From Chitinophagales bacterium (GTDB lineage Bacteria; Bacteroidota; Bacteroidia; Chitinophagales; Chitinophagaceae), in NCBI GenBank assembly GCA_015654595.1, contig JAATGQ010000001.1, positions 1 through 64,000 of the forward strand: DNA of 64,000 nt, in the 5' to 3' direction. Position 1 is the stretch's first letter. The number at the start of each line of letters is the position of its first letter. This document shows positions 16,798 through 25,254 of this stretch, piece after piece. Both the position numbers and the translations under genes were made by a program. The notes beneath the pieces were generated by a model that saw only the letters and a list, made by a program, of their open reading frames with translations, was not told where the DNA came from and ran no database searches.

Positions 16798-17154
16798 TTA
16801 TTTGTTTAAAGGTTTGGACTTGGGGACCTCGTCTTTGCCAGCGACCCCTTTGCGGGGTTTGAACATTTCCAGCATCCGGTCGGTCACTACGAAGCCGCCG
16901 ACTACGTTTAAAGTACCTACGATCACTGCGATGAAACCCAGCACCAACGCCAGGTAATCATCCGGTTTTACCGATCCCATAGCAATGATGGAGCCGATAA
17001 TGATGACGCCGTGAATAGCATTGGCGCCGCTCATCAAGGGTGTATGTAAAACGGAGGGAACCCTTGAAATGACTTCCACACCTAAAAAGACGGATAAGAT
17101 CACTATATAGAACATCTCCAGGTGACCCTGAATAAAATTAAGTATTGCTTCCAT
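16798..17154 (-). CDS. pntAB: NAD(P) transhydrogenase subunit alpha, membrane part (PntAB)
   Basis: This 118-aa protein corresponds to the C-terminal membrane segment of E. coli PntA, encoded separately here as in many Bacteroidota and alphaproteobacteria. Three helices are visible: FYIVILSVFLGVEVISRV, AIHGVIIIGSIIAMG and LALVLGFIAVIVGTLNVVGG. The HTPLMSGANAIHG motif is characteristic. It sits between pntA and pntB in the operon. Confidence 0.94.
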   Translation of the reverse strand: MEAILNFIQGHLEMFYIVILSVFLGVEVISRVPSVLHTPLMSGANAIHGVIIIGSIIAMGSVKPDDYLALVLGFIAVIVGTLNVVGGFVVTDRMLEMFKPRKGVAGKDEVPKSKPLNK

Positions 17155-17163
17155 AGTTGTTAT

Positions 17164-18297
17164 TTAAGATTGAACGGTGACGGATGATTTTGCAATGGCC
17201 TCTACCCGCTTGTTCAGGATCGCGCCGCCATGTGTGATACAAGCCGAACTGACGATATCGTCTGCTAAGTTGACCTGCAAAGCTCCCGACTTGTCGATCA
17301 GCAATTTGAGGAAATTGATCACGTTCCTGCCATAGAATTTACTGGCATCGGAGGGCATCGAGGAGGAAAGATTGGAGTCCCCAATGACCGTGACCTGCCC
17401 GCAGAGTACGGAGGCCTGGTCTTTCGTCACTTCCGTGTTTCCTCCCGTGGCAGCAGCCAGGTCGACGATGACCGATCCCGGTTTCATAGCCCGGATCATC
17501 TCTTCCGTCACGAGCACCGGCGCCTTTTTACCAAAGATCTGCGCCGTGGTAATGACAACATCCGATTTTCGGATGCTTTCGGCAATCCGCGCTTTTTGTT
17601 TTTGCTGGAACTCTTCGGTCTGCGCTACGGCATAGCCGCCCGCTGCGGAGGCATCTGCCGCCCCTTCCACCTCCACGAACTTCGCCCCTAGGCTCAATAC
17701 CTCTTCCTTCGCCGCAGGCCGTGTGTCGAACACTTCCACTACGGCGCCTAGTCGCCGGGCCGTGGCCACGGCCTGCAGGCCAGCCACCCCGGCCCCCAGC
17801 ACCAGCACTTTAGCCGGCGCCGCGCTGCCGGCAGCAGTCATCAGCAGAGGGAAATAACGAGGATATAACGATGCGGCGCGTAATACCGCTTTATACCCCG
17901 CGATATTGGCCTGGGAACTCAGCACATCCATGCCCTGCGCCCTGGTGGTGCGGGGCAGCATATCCATGCTGAAGGTCGTGAGCCCTTGTGCAGCCCAGTC
18001 TGCCATCAGCAAAGGATTGTACAAAGGCTGGTAGACCCCTACGAGGATCTTACCCTTCCCGGCAGCAGGCAGATCCTCCGAATGAATGCTGAACAAAATG
18101 TCTGCCCCATTAAGGATATCCGACCTTTCCTTAATAAGCGCTCCGCTCTGAATGTCCTCATCGGAGCAAAAAGCACGCTGGCCCGCACCCTGTTCCACCC
18201 AGACAAGGATACCTTCTTTCGTCAAACCCTTTATTTCACCGGCTAACAGAGACACCCTTGATTCAAAAGCCGGTTCTTTCAATATACCGATAGTCAT
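17164..18297 (-). CDS. pntA: NAD(P) transhydrogenase subunit alpha, NAD-binding part (PntAA)
   Basis: This is about 377 aa from the ATG at 18297 (MTIGILKEPAFESRVSLLAG); the longer frame from 18339 adds a hydrophobic stretch across the upstream terminator and is unlikely. The NAD(H) site VLVLGAGVAGLQAVATARRLGAVVEVFD and the alanine-dehydrogenase-like fold are clear. It forms the soluble hydride-donor domain of the transhydrogenase. It is first gene of the pntA-pntAB-pntB operon, and a terminator at 18321 separates it from the dehydrogenase upstream. Confidence 0.95.
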   Translation of the reverse strand: MTIGILKEPAFESRVSLLAGEIKGLTKEGILVWVEQGAGQRAFCSDEDIQSGALIKERSDILNGADILFSIHSEDLPAAGKGKILVGVYQPLYNPLLMADWAAQGLTTFSMDMLPRTTRAQGMDVLSSQANIAGYKAVLRAASLYPRYFPLLMTAAGSAAPAKVLVLGAGVAGLQAVATARRLGAVVEVFDTRPAAKEEVLSLGAKFVEVEGAADASAAGGYAVAQTEEFQQKQKARIAESIRKSDVVITTAQIFGKKAPVLVTEEMIRAMKPGSVIVDLAAATGGNTEVTKDQASVLCGQVTVIGDSNLSSSMPSDASKFYGRNVINFLKLLIDKSGALQVNLADDIVSSACITHGGAILNKRVEAIAKSSVTVQS

Positions 18298-18320
18298 TAT
18301 GAAGAAGTTAAGAAGAATGA

Positions 18321-18354
18321 AAAAAAAGGGCCATCCCATTATGCTGGGATGACC
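18321..18354 (-). terminator. Terminator between succinate-semialdehyde dehydrogenase and pntA
   Basis: On the minus strand GGTCATCCCA / TGGGATGGCC encloses GCATAA and is followed by a T-run. It ends the dehydrogenase transcript just before pntA. Confidence 0.75.
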
Positions 18355-18377
18355 TTTCTTGTAGCTACGATTTGGGG

Positions 18378-19781
18378 TTAATAAGGATTTTGGACTGTAG
18401 TGACCCGGATCAGCTTAGTATTTACGAATTCGTAAATGGCAGCCTGGGACTGTTCTCTTCCATATCCGGAATGCTTGGTGCCTCCGAATGGAAGCTCGGG
18501 GGCGATGCCCGTGACATGGTTGATATAAACCATACCGGTATCTATCTGCCTGGCCACATTAATGGCCCTTTCATTATTAGAGCTGAATACGCTGCCTCCC
18601 AAACCAAAGTCAGTGGCATTGGCCAGCTTAATGGCTTCTTCTTCGTTCTTGACCTTATAAAACATAAAGACAGGCCCGAATATCTCTTCCTGGTACGCAG
18701 AATTATCAGGTTGAATATTCGTCAGAATAGTAGGTTCCATAAAAGCTCCGGGTCTGTCGATACGGTGCCCGCCGTACAGAACGATTGCTCCTTCCTCTAC
18801 AGCCAGCTGAACCTGCTGGATCACATCCTCTACAGCCTTTTCGCTGCTCAGGGGAGCCAGATCGGTTTTGGCGTCAAGAGGGTCGCCCACAGTCAGGGAA
18901 GTGAAGGCCTTTTTTACCTTTTCCAGGAAAAGATCGGCGATTCCTTCTTCTACAATGACCCTTTTAGGCGACACACAAACCTGACCCGCATTCCAGATAC
19001 GCCCTTGAACGGCTGCTTTTACCGCATCATCGACATTGGCATCGTTCAGGACGATAAAGGCGTCGCTCCCGCCCAATTCAAGCGTCGATTTCTTGACATA
19101 TTTACCAGCGGCCGCAGCGACGGATGCTCCGGCGGGCTCACTTCCTGTAAGTGTTACCGCCTTGATCCTTTTGTCGGCAACCAGGCCATCGATCTTGCTG
19201 CCCGGGATGAATAAGTTCTGATAGACTCCTTTTGGAAAGCCTGCTTCCAGGAAGATGTCCTCCATGATCTTCGCACATTGAGGTACGTTGGAAGCATGTT
19301 TCAATAACATTGTATTACCCGCCATCAGGTTAGGCGCGGCAGAACGGGTTATCTGGTAAAAGGGGAAGTTCCAGGGCTGGATGCTCAAGATAACTCCAAG
19401 TGGTTCATAGGTGAGGAAGGCAGAGCCAAGCGGCGTATCCAAAGGATGGTCCGCGAGAAATTTCTCCCCGTTGTCTGCATAATAGTCGAAAATAGAGGCT
19501 GAAAGCTCTACTTCGCCAATGCTTTCTTTCAGCAGCTTGCCCATTTCCAGGGTCGCCAGCTTGCCCAGCTCGGTCTTCCTGCTGCGAAGGATGGCCGCCA
19601 CCTTATGTAGCAATTGTGCGCGATGCGCTTTGGGCGTTTTTTTCCAGCTCTGAAAAGTGCGGTCGCCAAGCTCGATCTTTTCATCGATCTCTTGATCGGA
19701 CATGACATCGAATTCTTTTACGACTTCATTATTAAAAGGATTTACCGTTTTAATTGGCGATGTTTTAACTAACGTTTTCAT
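18378..19781 (-). CDS. NAD(P)-dependent succinate-semialdehyde dehydrogenase
   Basis: This 467-aa aldehyde dehydrogenase has the catalytic Glu in TLELGGSDAFIVL, catalytic Cys in WNAGQVCVSPKRVIV, the nucleotide motif LTGSEPAGASVAAAAG, and the FGPVFMFYKV and PELPFGGTKHSGYGRE family signatures. The pattern is closest to succinate-semialdehyde dehydrogenases of the GabD/YneI group, which convert succinate semialdehyde to succinate. It is a separate transcript from pntAB, although both relate to pyridine-nucleotide balance. Confidence 0.88.
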   Translation of the reverse strand: MKTLVKTSPIKTVNPFNNEVVKEFDVMSDQEIDEKIELGDRTFQSWKKTPKAHRAQLLHKVAAILRSRKTELGKLATLEMGKLLKESIGEVELSASIFDYYADNGEKFLADHPLDTPLGSAFLTYEPLGVILSIQPWNFPFYQITRSAAPNLMAGNTMLLKHASNVPQCAKIMEDIFLEAGFPKGVYQNLFIPGSKIDGLVADKRIKAVTLTGSEPAGASVAAAAGKYVKKSTLELGGSDAFIVLNDANVDDAVKAAVQGRIWNAGQVCVSPKRVIVEEGIADLFLEKVKKAFTSLTVGDPLDAKTDLAPLSSEKAVEDVIQQVQLAVEEGAIVLYGGHRIDRPGAFMEPTILTNIQPDNSAYQEEIFGPVFMFYKVKNEEEAIKLANATDFGLGGSVFSSNNERAINVARQIDTGMVYINHVTGIAPELPFGGTKHSGYGREQSQAAIYEFVNTKLIRVTTVQNPY

Positions 19782-20135
19782 ACAAATTGTTATTTAAGAG
19801 GCGATTATTGGTATTTTACCCGGATTCCGATTTATATGTTGATCCTCGGTCCGGGATCATTTTCGTTGACAAAAGTAAAGCGCGGGTTCGCTTTGGATTA
19901 TGACATACAACACCTCGAACAATGACTTATGTCATCTGATGCAGCCGCTGGGCCATTGCCCGCAGCAATAAGTAAAGAGGCTGCATCGAAATGTCGATAC
20001 AGCCTCTCTATGTTCGGGTCCCTGTCATAGACGGCCTGGGAAGGCGCTGGCAGAATAGATTTATTAGGTGAACTTCTTCCTCCTTAAACCTGGAAGATCG
20101 GTATCGGCTTTAACGAAGCCTATGGAAGTATACCC
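19782..20135. other. Intergenic stretch with a long hairpin at 19976-20007
   Basis: There is no gene in these 354 bases. A strong hairpin AGAGGCTG-C-ATCGA / TCGAT-A-CAGCCTCT (19976-20007, loop AATG) lacks a T-run on either strand, so it may stop or stabilise the clpP operon transcript. The part near 19800-19900 must contain the dehydrogenase promoter. Confidence 0.45.
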
Positions 20136-20804
20136 TTATGACGTCGGATGCTGTTTAAACCCAATACTCTCCCGGTTTTTGCCCGAAACCTGAAAATGAA
20201 TTTTACTCTGGACCTCATCCAAAGAGATAAGATCGTCGGTATCTCCTAATACTTCATCGATGAGGCCGTACTGTTGGGCTTCAATGCTGTTCATAAACCG
20301 GTCGCGGCGGAACATCTCTTCTATTTCTTCCCGGCTATGACCGGAAAATTTGCCAATCAGGTAAAAGATCTGATTCTGAAGTCGTTCCTGTTCTCTATAG
20401 GCAATACGTACGTCCTCCGTATATCCCTTGGCGCCCCCGCCGGTAGGATGCATATGAATGGTAGCATGCGGCAGAGCATAACGCTGCCCTTTTTGCCCCG
20501 CCGTAAGCAGAACGGTGCTCATACTGCCGCAAAAACCCATAGCTACCGTGACTACCGGTGATTTTAGCTTCCGCATGGTATCATAGATGGCAAAGCCTCC
20601 ATACACGATGCCGCCTGGACTGTTGAGGTAGAGCATGATGGGGTTGTGATTTTCACTGTCCAGGTAGAGCAGCTGAGCCACGATAAGATTGGCTACGTTC
20701 TCGTCTATAGCAGATCCCAGGTACACAATCCGCTCTTTCAGCAGCAGGCTATAGATATCGTAGGCCCCCTTGGTCGAGCTGTCGATGACGGTTGGAATGA
20801 TCAT
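20136..20804 (-). CDS. clpP: ClpP-like ATP-dependent protease subunit
   Basis: This 222-aa protein matches ClpP with LNSPGGIVYGGFAIYDTM, the catalytic Ser in MGFCGSMSTVLLTAG, His in ATIHMHPTGGGAKG and the Asp in RRDRFMNSIEAQQYGLIDE. The active-site context (GSMS, IHMHP) differs from housekeeping ClpP, so this is an accessory paralogue. It starts 2 bases after the small gene that follows an ECF sigma factor. The operon suggests that it degrades an anti-sigma factor or other target on demand (inference). Confidence 0.88.
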   Translation of the reverse strand: MIIPTVIDSSTKGAYDIYSLLLKERIVYLGSAIDENVANLIVAQLLYLDSENHNPIMLYLNSPGGIVYGGFAIYDTMRKLKSPVVTVAMGFCGSMSTVLLTAGQKGQRYALPHATIHMHPTGGGAKGYTEDVRIAYREQERLQNQIFYLIGKFSGHSREEIEEMFRRDRFMNSIEAQQYGLIDEVLGDTDDLISLDEVQSKIHFQVSGKNRESIGFKQHPTS

Positions 20805-20805
20805 A

Positions 20806-21063
20806 TCAGATGAATATAGTTTTTAATTGATGGGCAAATGCGGGTTCCTCCAACAGCTGCCGGTAAATCCCCTCTATCCTGTCACGTTCTTTCTTTCGGC
20901 TGTACAGTCGGATCAACCGATGAGCCATGCGCTGTGCCTCGACTTTTTCAGCCAGTGCATCACCCATTGACAGCCGCGCCTCGAAGCGCTTTCCTTCTTC
21001 TTCGCTAAACTGGCGGAAAAGGTATTGATCGATCTGGGCAATCTCATTCAGGTCACTGCGCAT
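20806..21063 (-). CDS. Small anti-sigma-like protein between sigma factor and ClpP
   Basis: This 85-aa protein reads IAQIDQYLFRQFSEEEGKRF, then EARLSMGDALAEKVEAQRMA. It is the N-terminal helical part of Bacteroidota anti-sigma-like proteins (IxxYLxGxLSxEExxxFExxL). No membrane segment or zinc motif is present. It overlaps the sigma gene by 11 bp and is followed by clpP. It may bind the sigma factor and be a ClpP substrate, but that is a hypothesis from gene order. Confidence 0.6.
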   Translation of the reverse strand: MRSDLNEIAQIDQYLFRQFSEEEGKRFEARLSMGDALAEKVEAQRMAHRLIRLYSRKKERDRIEGIYRQLLEEPAFAHQLKTIFI

Positions 21064-21559
21064 AGATTTCTGTTATTTTTATTTCCTTCCGGACTTTCTC
21101 CAGACATTTATATTTCTGTACCGTTGCCGATCTTCTTCCCTTGAATCCGAATCGGCCGGCAATATGATCCATCGAGCAATGGTCGTAATAAACAGCTTTT
21201 AAAAGCTCCAGGCATTTCTTCCCGCTCTTTTGAAGAGAATCCAGCAATTTTTTCTCCCTTTCTTCTGTGTCCGGTTCTTCCGGCGTTGCCGGTTCGAACC
21301 CTTCGGGCAGTGACAGCATCGCCCCCTTTTTCCGGGTATGCAGCCAGCAGATTTTCGCTGTGCCCAGCAGATAGGCCCTGGGGGAGGAATGAAGCTGCAG
21401 CGTTCCAGCCTTCCCTTTTTCCAGGTAAATCAGTAAAGCATCATGGAAGCTGTCTTTAGCCTCTTCGAGACTTCCACCCATCCGCCGGACCATCCGTGCG
21501 AAATCGGGAAAACTTTCTCTATACAGCTCGATGATAGGGTCATCATATTGTAGGGTCAT
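21053..21559 (-). CDS. ECF-type RNA polymerase sigma factor
   Basis: This 168-aa protein shows region 2 (YRESFPDFARMVRRMGGSLE, then EAKDSFHDALLIYL), a spacer, and region 4 with SMDHIAGRFGFKGRRSATVQKYKCLEKVRK. These are sigma-70 family features of short ECF type. It is the first gene of a tight three-gene unit with an anti-sigma-like gene and clpP. The sequence around 21560-21640 holds the promoter, which could be autoregulated. Confidence 0.83.
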   Translation of the reverse strand: MTLQYDDPIIELYRESFPDFARMVRRMGGSLEEAKDSFHDALLIYLEKGKAGTLQLHSSPRAYLLGTAKICWLHTRKKGAMLSLPEGFEPATPEEPDTEEREKKLLDSLQKSGKKCLELLKAVYYDHCSMDHIAGRFGFKGRRSATVQKYKCLEKVRKEIKITEIYAQ

Positions 21560-21958
21560 GCAAGTACCTTTTTTAATAAAGTGTCTAAAAAGGTAGGATA
21601 ATCACCCGAAAATGAGACATATTTTCTAACAAAAGCTTTCAATAAATTGAATTATCTGCCATAAACCAACCGCGAAGAGGTTCGAAAACTGTCCCTTTTG
21701 ACCCGCAAATTTTTTATTTTTATTAACCCGCTAATTTTCAGCGGGTTTTTTATTGGATATATATCTTCAAATCAGCATAGAAATGTAAGATACTGAACAT
21801 CATATTTCTATATAGTCCGAATCCTCTTTGGCTAATTTAGTCGAAAGCGATCAATAATAACAATCAAGAAAAATCATACCCACTGACAAAAATATTCATA
21901 TTTTTTATCGACAAGTGTATCGATACACGATACGACACAAGGACCACTAGACGATTGC
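21560..21958. other. Intergenic stretch with att-like repeat copy C
   Basis: No gene is supported. The stretch contains repeat copy C (21641-21752) with a terminator-like hairpin ACCCGCTAATTTTCAGCGGGT followed by T6 at about 21725-21752, then the AT-rich promoter region of the broken higB gene. Confidence 0.5.
21641..21752 (+). repeat. tRNA-3'-end-like repeat, copy C, with terminator
   Basis: AATAAATTGAATTATC is followed 42 bases later by GGTTCGAAAACTGTCCC and ACCCGCAAA, then an ACCCGC/GCGGGT hairpin with T6. Copy D has the same two blocks at the same spacing, so the homology extends beyond the tRNA-like core. It is probably an attachment-site remnant of an integrated element. Confidence 0.5.
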
Positions 21959-22198
21959 ATGATACAAACGATTATTCATAAGGGATTACGGCTAATATCT
22001 GACCAAGATCGCTTTAATTCTTGACGCCTCGACGCAGTCTCTACTGAAGATGATATTAAGGCTCTTGGAGGAAGTATTCATCGTTTGACAGGCAATTATG
22101 CAGGGTTTTGGTCCATTAAGGTCAGCCCTAACTATCGCATTGTTTTTCGATATGTCAAAGGCGATATTTTTAATGTTGATAACATAGATTATCACTAA
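21959..22198 (+). pseudogene. higB: HigB-type toxin, broken by an in-frame TGA
   Basis: From the ATG at 21959 the frame reads MIQTIIHKGLRLISDQDRFN, S, then TGA at 22022-22024. It continues in the same frame RLDAVSTEDDIKALGGSIHR, LTGNYAGFWSIKV and NYRIVFRYVKGDIFNVDNIDYH. The second part is the diagnostic C-terminus of RelE/HigB mRNA-cleaving toxins. Length is a little short for the family. The toxin is therefore probably inactive, together with its frameshifted antitoxin downstream. Confidence 0.8.
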
Positions 22199-22215
22199 AA
22201 GGAGGAAAAAATATA

Positions 22216-22537
22216 TTGAAACTCCACACGAGCCTTACCCCCATCTCATCCGGGAACTATCCTTCGCGAACTATTCATGAACGAGCGCAATCTAACCATT
22301 ACAGATCTTGCAAAGGGCCTTGGCATGACGAGAGCGAATGTATCTGCCGTTGTCAATGGCCGGGCAGGAATCAGTCCGGAATTGGCGGTAAAACTTTCGG
22401 CCGCATTCGGTAATAGTGCCACATTCTGGACAGACTTACAAACCCATTATGAGCTTTGGCATGCCGAAAAAAAGATTAAACGTTCTACTATCCATCGTTT
22501 TAAATTGCCGAAAAACCGGCAATCAGCAAATGCCTAA
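22216..22537 (+). pseudogene. higA: HigA-type antitoxin with N-terminal frameshift
   Basis: The first codons read KLHTSLTPISSG, and the expected continuation GTILRELFMNERNLTITDLA lies one base out of frame, so one extra G near 22255 breaks the usual HigA N-terminus. A shortened antitoxin could still start at ATG 22277 and would retain the whole XRE HTH (LTITDLAKGLGMTRANVSAV, VNGRAGISPELAVKLSAAF), 86 aa. HigA normally represses the higBA promoter. It follows the dead higB gene by 17 bases. Confidence 0.75.
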
Positions 22538-22579
22538 TGGATATAGTGTTATTTTGGACAATACCTGACAATAAACTAA

Positions 22580-22918
22580 TTATAACCCTGACTGACACCT
22601 AGGCAAAATATTTTTTCTACCCCACTCGGCGATTTCATCAAATACCGGGGAGAGACTTTCCCCCATTTCGCTAAGCGAATATTCCACTCTTAACGGAATT
22701 TCATCGTATTGTTTTCGTACGATTAAACCGTCTTTTTCAAGTTCCTTCAATTGCTCGGTTAATACCTTCCTTGAAATGGTCGGTATACGCACCGCTATCT
22801 CGCCAAAACGCCTTGTTCCGAATGTCAGCTGATACAAAATGATACCTTTCCATCTTCCGCTGATCAGCTCAAGCGTAGCAATAACCGGACTGTCTGTTAC
22901 TGTCCTTTCCTTTGGCAT
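22580..22918 (-). CDS. HxlR-family transcriptional regulator
   Basis: This 112-aa winged-helix protein has PVIATLELISGRWKGIILYQ, FGEIAVRIPTISRKVLTEQL and EYSLSEMGESLSPVFDEIAEWG, all typical of HxlR. A conserved N-terminal Cys, often the redox sensor in this family, is not seen. It is divergent from an NmrA-type reductase at 23043. The 124-base gap carries GTTAC/GTAAC half-sites, matching an HxlR operator pattern seen elsewhere in this window. Confidence 0.9.
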   Translation of the reverse strand: MPKERTVTDSPVIATLELISGRWKGIILYQLTFGTRRFGEIAVRIPTISRKVLTEQLKELEKDGLIVRKQYDEIPLRVEYSLSEMGESLSPVFDEIAEWGRKNILPRCQSGL

Positions 22919-22921
22919 AAC

Positions 22922-22968
22922 GGTTACGTTTTCGTTACCACTTTTTTAATGGTTACCTAAAGGTAACA
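22922..22968. promoter_or_regulatory. Candidate HxlR operator (GTTAC/GTAAC array)
   Basis: Between HxlR and the divergent reductase lie GGTTAC (22922), GTTACC (22934), GGTTACC (22951) and GGTAAC (22962). The same half-site recurs in the arrays at 36346 and 38317. Binding by the adjacent HxlR protein is inference. Confidence 0.5.
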
Positions 22969-23042
22969 AGTTGCTTTTAAAACCATTGTCAGTTTCTTTG
23001 CATAACGAAGATTAAATCATTCATATTAAAAAACCAAAGCCG

Positions 23043-23927
23043 ATGATTTTAATAACGGGTGCAACAGGGCAATACGGAAATATAGTTGTTAATTTACTCT
23101 TAAGAAAGGGAATTAACAAATATCAGATCTCAGGATTAGGCAGAGACGCTGAGAAAGCCAGCAAATTAAAAGACAACGGTATCCGGATTGTTACAGGAGA
23201 TTATGACAATTATGCTTCACTGGTCCATGCGTTTAATGGCATTGACAAACTGTTGTTCGTTCCGGGACGCGATCTGGATAAGCGTATACTACAGAACGGG
23301 AACGTAGTGAAAGCGGCTGAAGAAGCCGGTGTAAATCACTTTGTCTATGCAAGTCTTGAAAGCAAGAACGAAACCAATAGCTCCCCACTTTGGATGATTG
23401 CTGAGGCACATTTGCGAACGGAGCAATTGTTGAGGGAAAGTGGCTTGACATACACTATTCTTAAAAACAATTTGTACATGGATTTTATTCCCGATTTCAT
23501 CGGAAAGGATGTATTGCAGACAGGTACCATATATCTGCCTGCCGGAGCGGGTAAAATAAGTACGGCTTTGCGTTCCGATATGGCAGGAGCTGCTGCTGAG
23601 GTTCTGACTTCCACGGGACATGAAAATAAGGTCTATAATATTACTAATATCGAAGCCTACAGCTATCTGGATATTGCAAACTATCTTTCAGAGATATCGG
23701 GAAAAACAATCAATTATATCTCACCTGCACCGGAAGAATTTGCAGAAACATGGAAGAGAGCTGGCGTCGCTTCCCGTGTTATAGAAATAACTGTGGGTTT
23801 TGCCCAGGCACAGGCACAAGGTGACCTTGACAGGATAAGCCAGGATTTATATAGACTACTTAAGAGAACACCAGTTTCCTTAAAAGACTATTTAAGGCAG
23901 TTTTATTTGCATCAGGCAAGACAATAG
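23043..23927 (+). CDS. NmrA-like NAD(P)H-binding oxidoreductase
   Basis: This 294-aa protein begins MILITGATGQYGNIVVNLLL, an NAD(P)-binding Rossmann motif of the atypical SDR/QorB-like group, with FVYASLESK near 105 and YTILKNNLYMDFIPDF near 140. Such proteins act as NADPH-quinone reductases or redox sensors. It is divergent from an HxlR regulator, the usual arrangement for QorA/YtfG-type genes. Length is complete. Confidence 0.85.
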   Translation: MILITGATGQYGNIVVNLLLRKGINKYQISGLGRDAEKASKLKDNGIRIVTGDYDNYASLVHAFNGIDKLLFVPGRDLDKRILQNGNVVKAAEEAGVNHFVYASLESKNETNSSPLWMIAEAHLRTEQLLRESGLTYTILKNNLYMDFIPDFIGKDVLQTGTIYLPAGAGKISTALRSDMAGAAAEVLTSTGHENKVYNITNIEAYSYLDIANYLSEISGKTINYISPAPEEFAETWKRAGVASRVIEITVGFAQAQAQGDLDRISQDLYRLLKRTPVSLKDYLRQFYLHQARQ

Positions 23928-24168
23928 CCGTTACTTACTTTATCCGATAAGGTCCGGCAACAAAAAGCCTTGCAGATTAAAAAATAATCCAGCTTTTACG
24001 TTATATGCAGATTTGACAGTCCCGCCTTTCTTACATGGGTTCTTGACGATCCGGTTTTTTGCTTACATACTTTAGACATAGTCCTGAGACGGCCTTGCAG
24101 AGGCGGATGTTTACAAATCATTAGTCATTAATAGGGGCCATAAATCCAGGTTCAACGGTTCGTAAAAT

Positions 24169-25146
24169 TCACTGTTTACAGGCGTACGATTTCAAGTCGT
24201 TACTGTATTTTTTGGGCTTTTTCCCAATATGCTTTTCAAATACTCTTGAAAAATGACTTATATTTTCAAAGCCCATTTGATAGCCAGCTTCTGATACAGA
24301 TAGTTTTTCCTCGATCAATAACCGGGCGGCTTCTTTCATGCGAAGATGCTGAAAGTAATCGTAAATTCCCATGCCAAAAACTTGCGTAAAAATTTTGCGG
24401 AGTTTTAGTTCGCTCATTCCTGCAATTCGTTTCAATTCCACGATACTGCTTGGTTTGTTCAATGAGGAAGCAATTTTGTCACGCACCTGGTAAATAGATT
24501 TTATTTCCCGGCCACTTAGTTTCTGATGGACAGACTTTTCGCGTTTTCGCAAACTTTCGAATAAGTAGAAAAGCAACTCCATTGCCTTAATTTTGTAATA
24601 ATAACTTTTCATAGCGCCTGGCTCTTCTTTTTTCACGATGTCGTTTACCGTGCGCAAAATATCATCGGTCATAAGCTCTTCAATCAAAAAATTGTGAGTG
24701 CTGTCAAACAGAAACTGAAAATGCTGCGTCTCCTCATTCAAAAAGCTTTTTAAATAGTCGGCGCTGACACTAATTGAAACATGCGTTACCCGGGTATCTT
24801 TAGTAAAATGGATTTTTTGCTTTATAGTAAATGGGAATATACGTACATACGGGGGGTCCATGTTGTGTTTAGCTCTACTTTTACCGTCGATAATCGAGGC
24901 GCTATCTTCGAAGATGTTGTAAAATAAAAAACCAATACTGTTTTTGATTGCTGATATTCCAGTTTCGCGCGTGAAATTATCTTTGACGATAAATGAGCCA
25001 AAATGCATCGCCATGTCCGGCAAAAAAGTAAAGGCATTAAAAAAGTCGACTTGGAAATGTTGTAACTCCTTTTCTATCGGTAGACCTATCTTGTTGGCAT
25101 ATTGAAGAATTCTAGTGTCTACGTTTTTGCTGATTGCCCTTTTCAT
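24169..25146 (-). CDS. AraC-family transcriptional regulator
   Basis: This is about 325 aa from MKRAISKNVDTRILQYANKI at 25146; the longer frame from 25242 would cross the divergent promoter. The C-terminal two-HTH domain is clear: IVELKRIAGMSELKLRKIFT and VSEAGYQMGFENISHFSRVF, ending with GKKPKKYSNDLKSYACKQ. The N-terminal sensing domain is of the group with a hydrophobic FYNIFEDSAS segment. It is divergent from a flavin monooxygenase. A related, frameshifted copy is at 62149. Confidence 0.87.
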   Translation of the reverse strand: MKRAISKNVDTRILQYANKIGLPIEKELQHFQVDFFNAFTFLPDMAMHFGSFIVKDNFTRETGISAIKNSIGFLFYNIFEDSASIIDGKSRAKHNMDPPYVRIFPFTIKQKIHFTKDTRVTHVSISVSADYLKSFLNEETQHFQFLFDSTHNFLIEELMTDDILRTVNDIVKKEEPGAMKSYYYKIKAMELLFYLFESLRKREKSVHQKLSGREIKSIYQVRDKIASSLNKPSSIVELKRIAGMSELKLRKIFTQVFGMGIYDYFQHLRMKEAARLLIEEKLSVSEAGYQMGFENISHFSRVFEKHIGKKPKKYSNDLKSYACKQ

Positions 25147-25254
25147 AATTTTTACGACTATTTTTAATAGTTTTTGGATTATTTTAATTGTAAAGCTACA
25201 ACTACTTTTGTATCGAATGCAAGATTCCATAGTAAACAACAAATTCTGAAAGCT

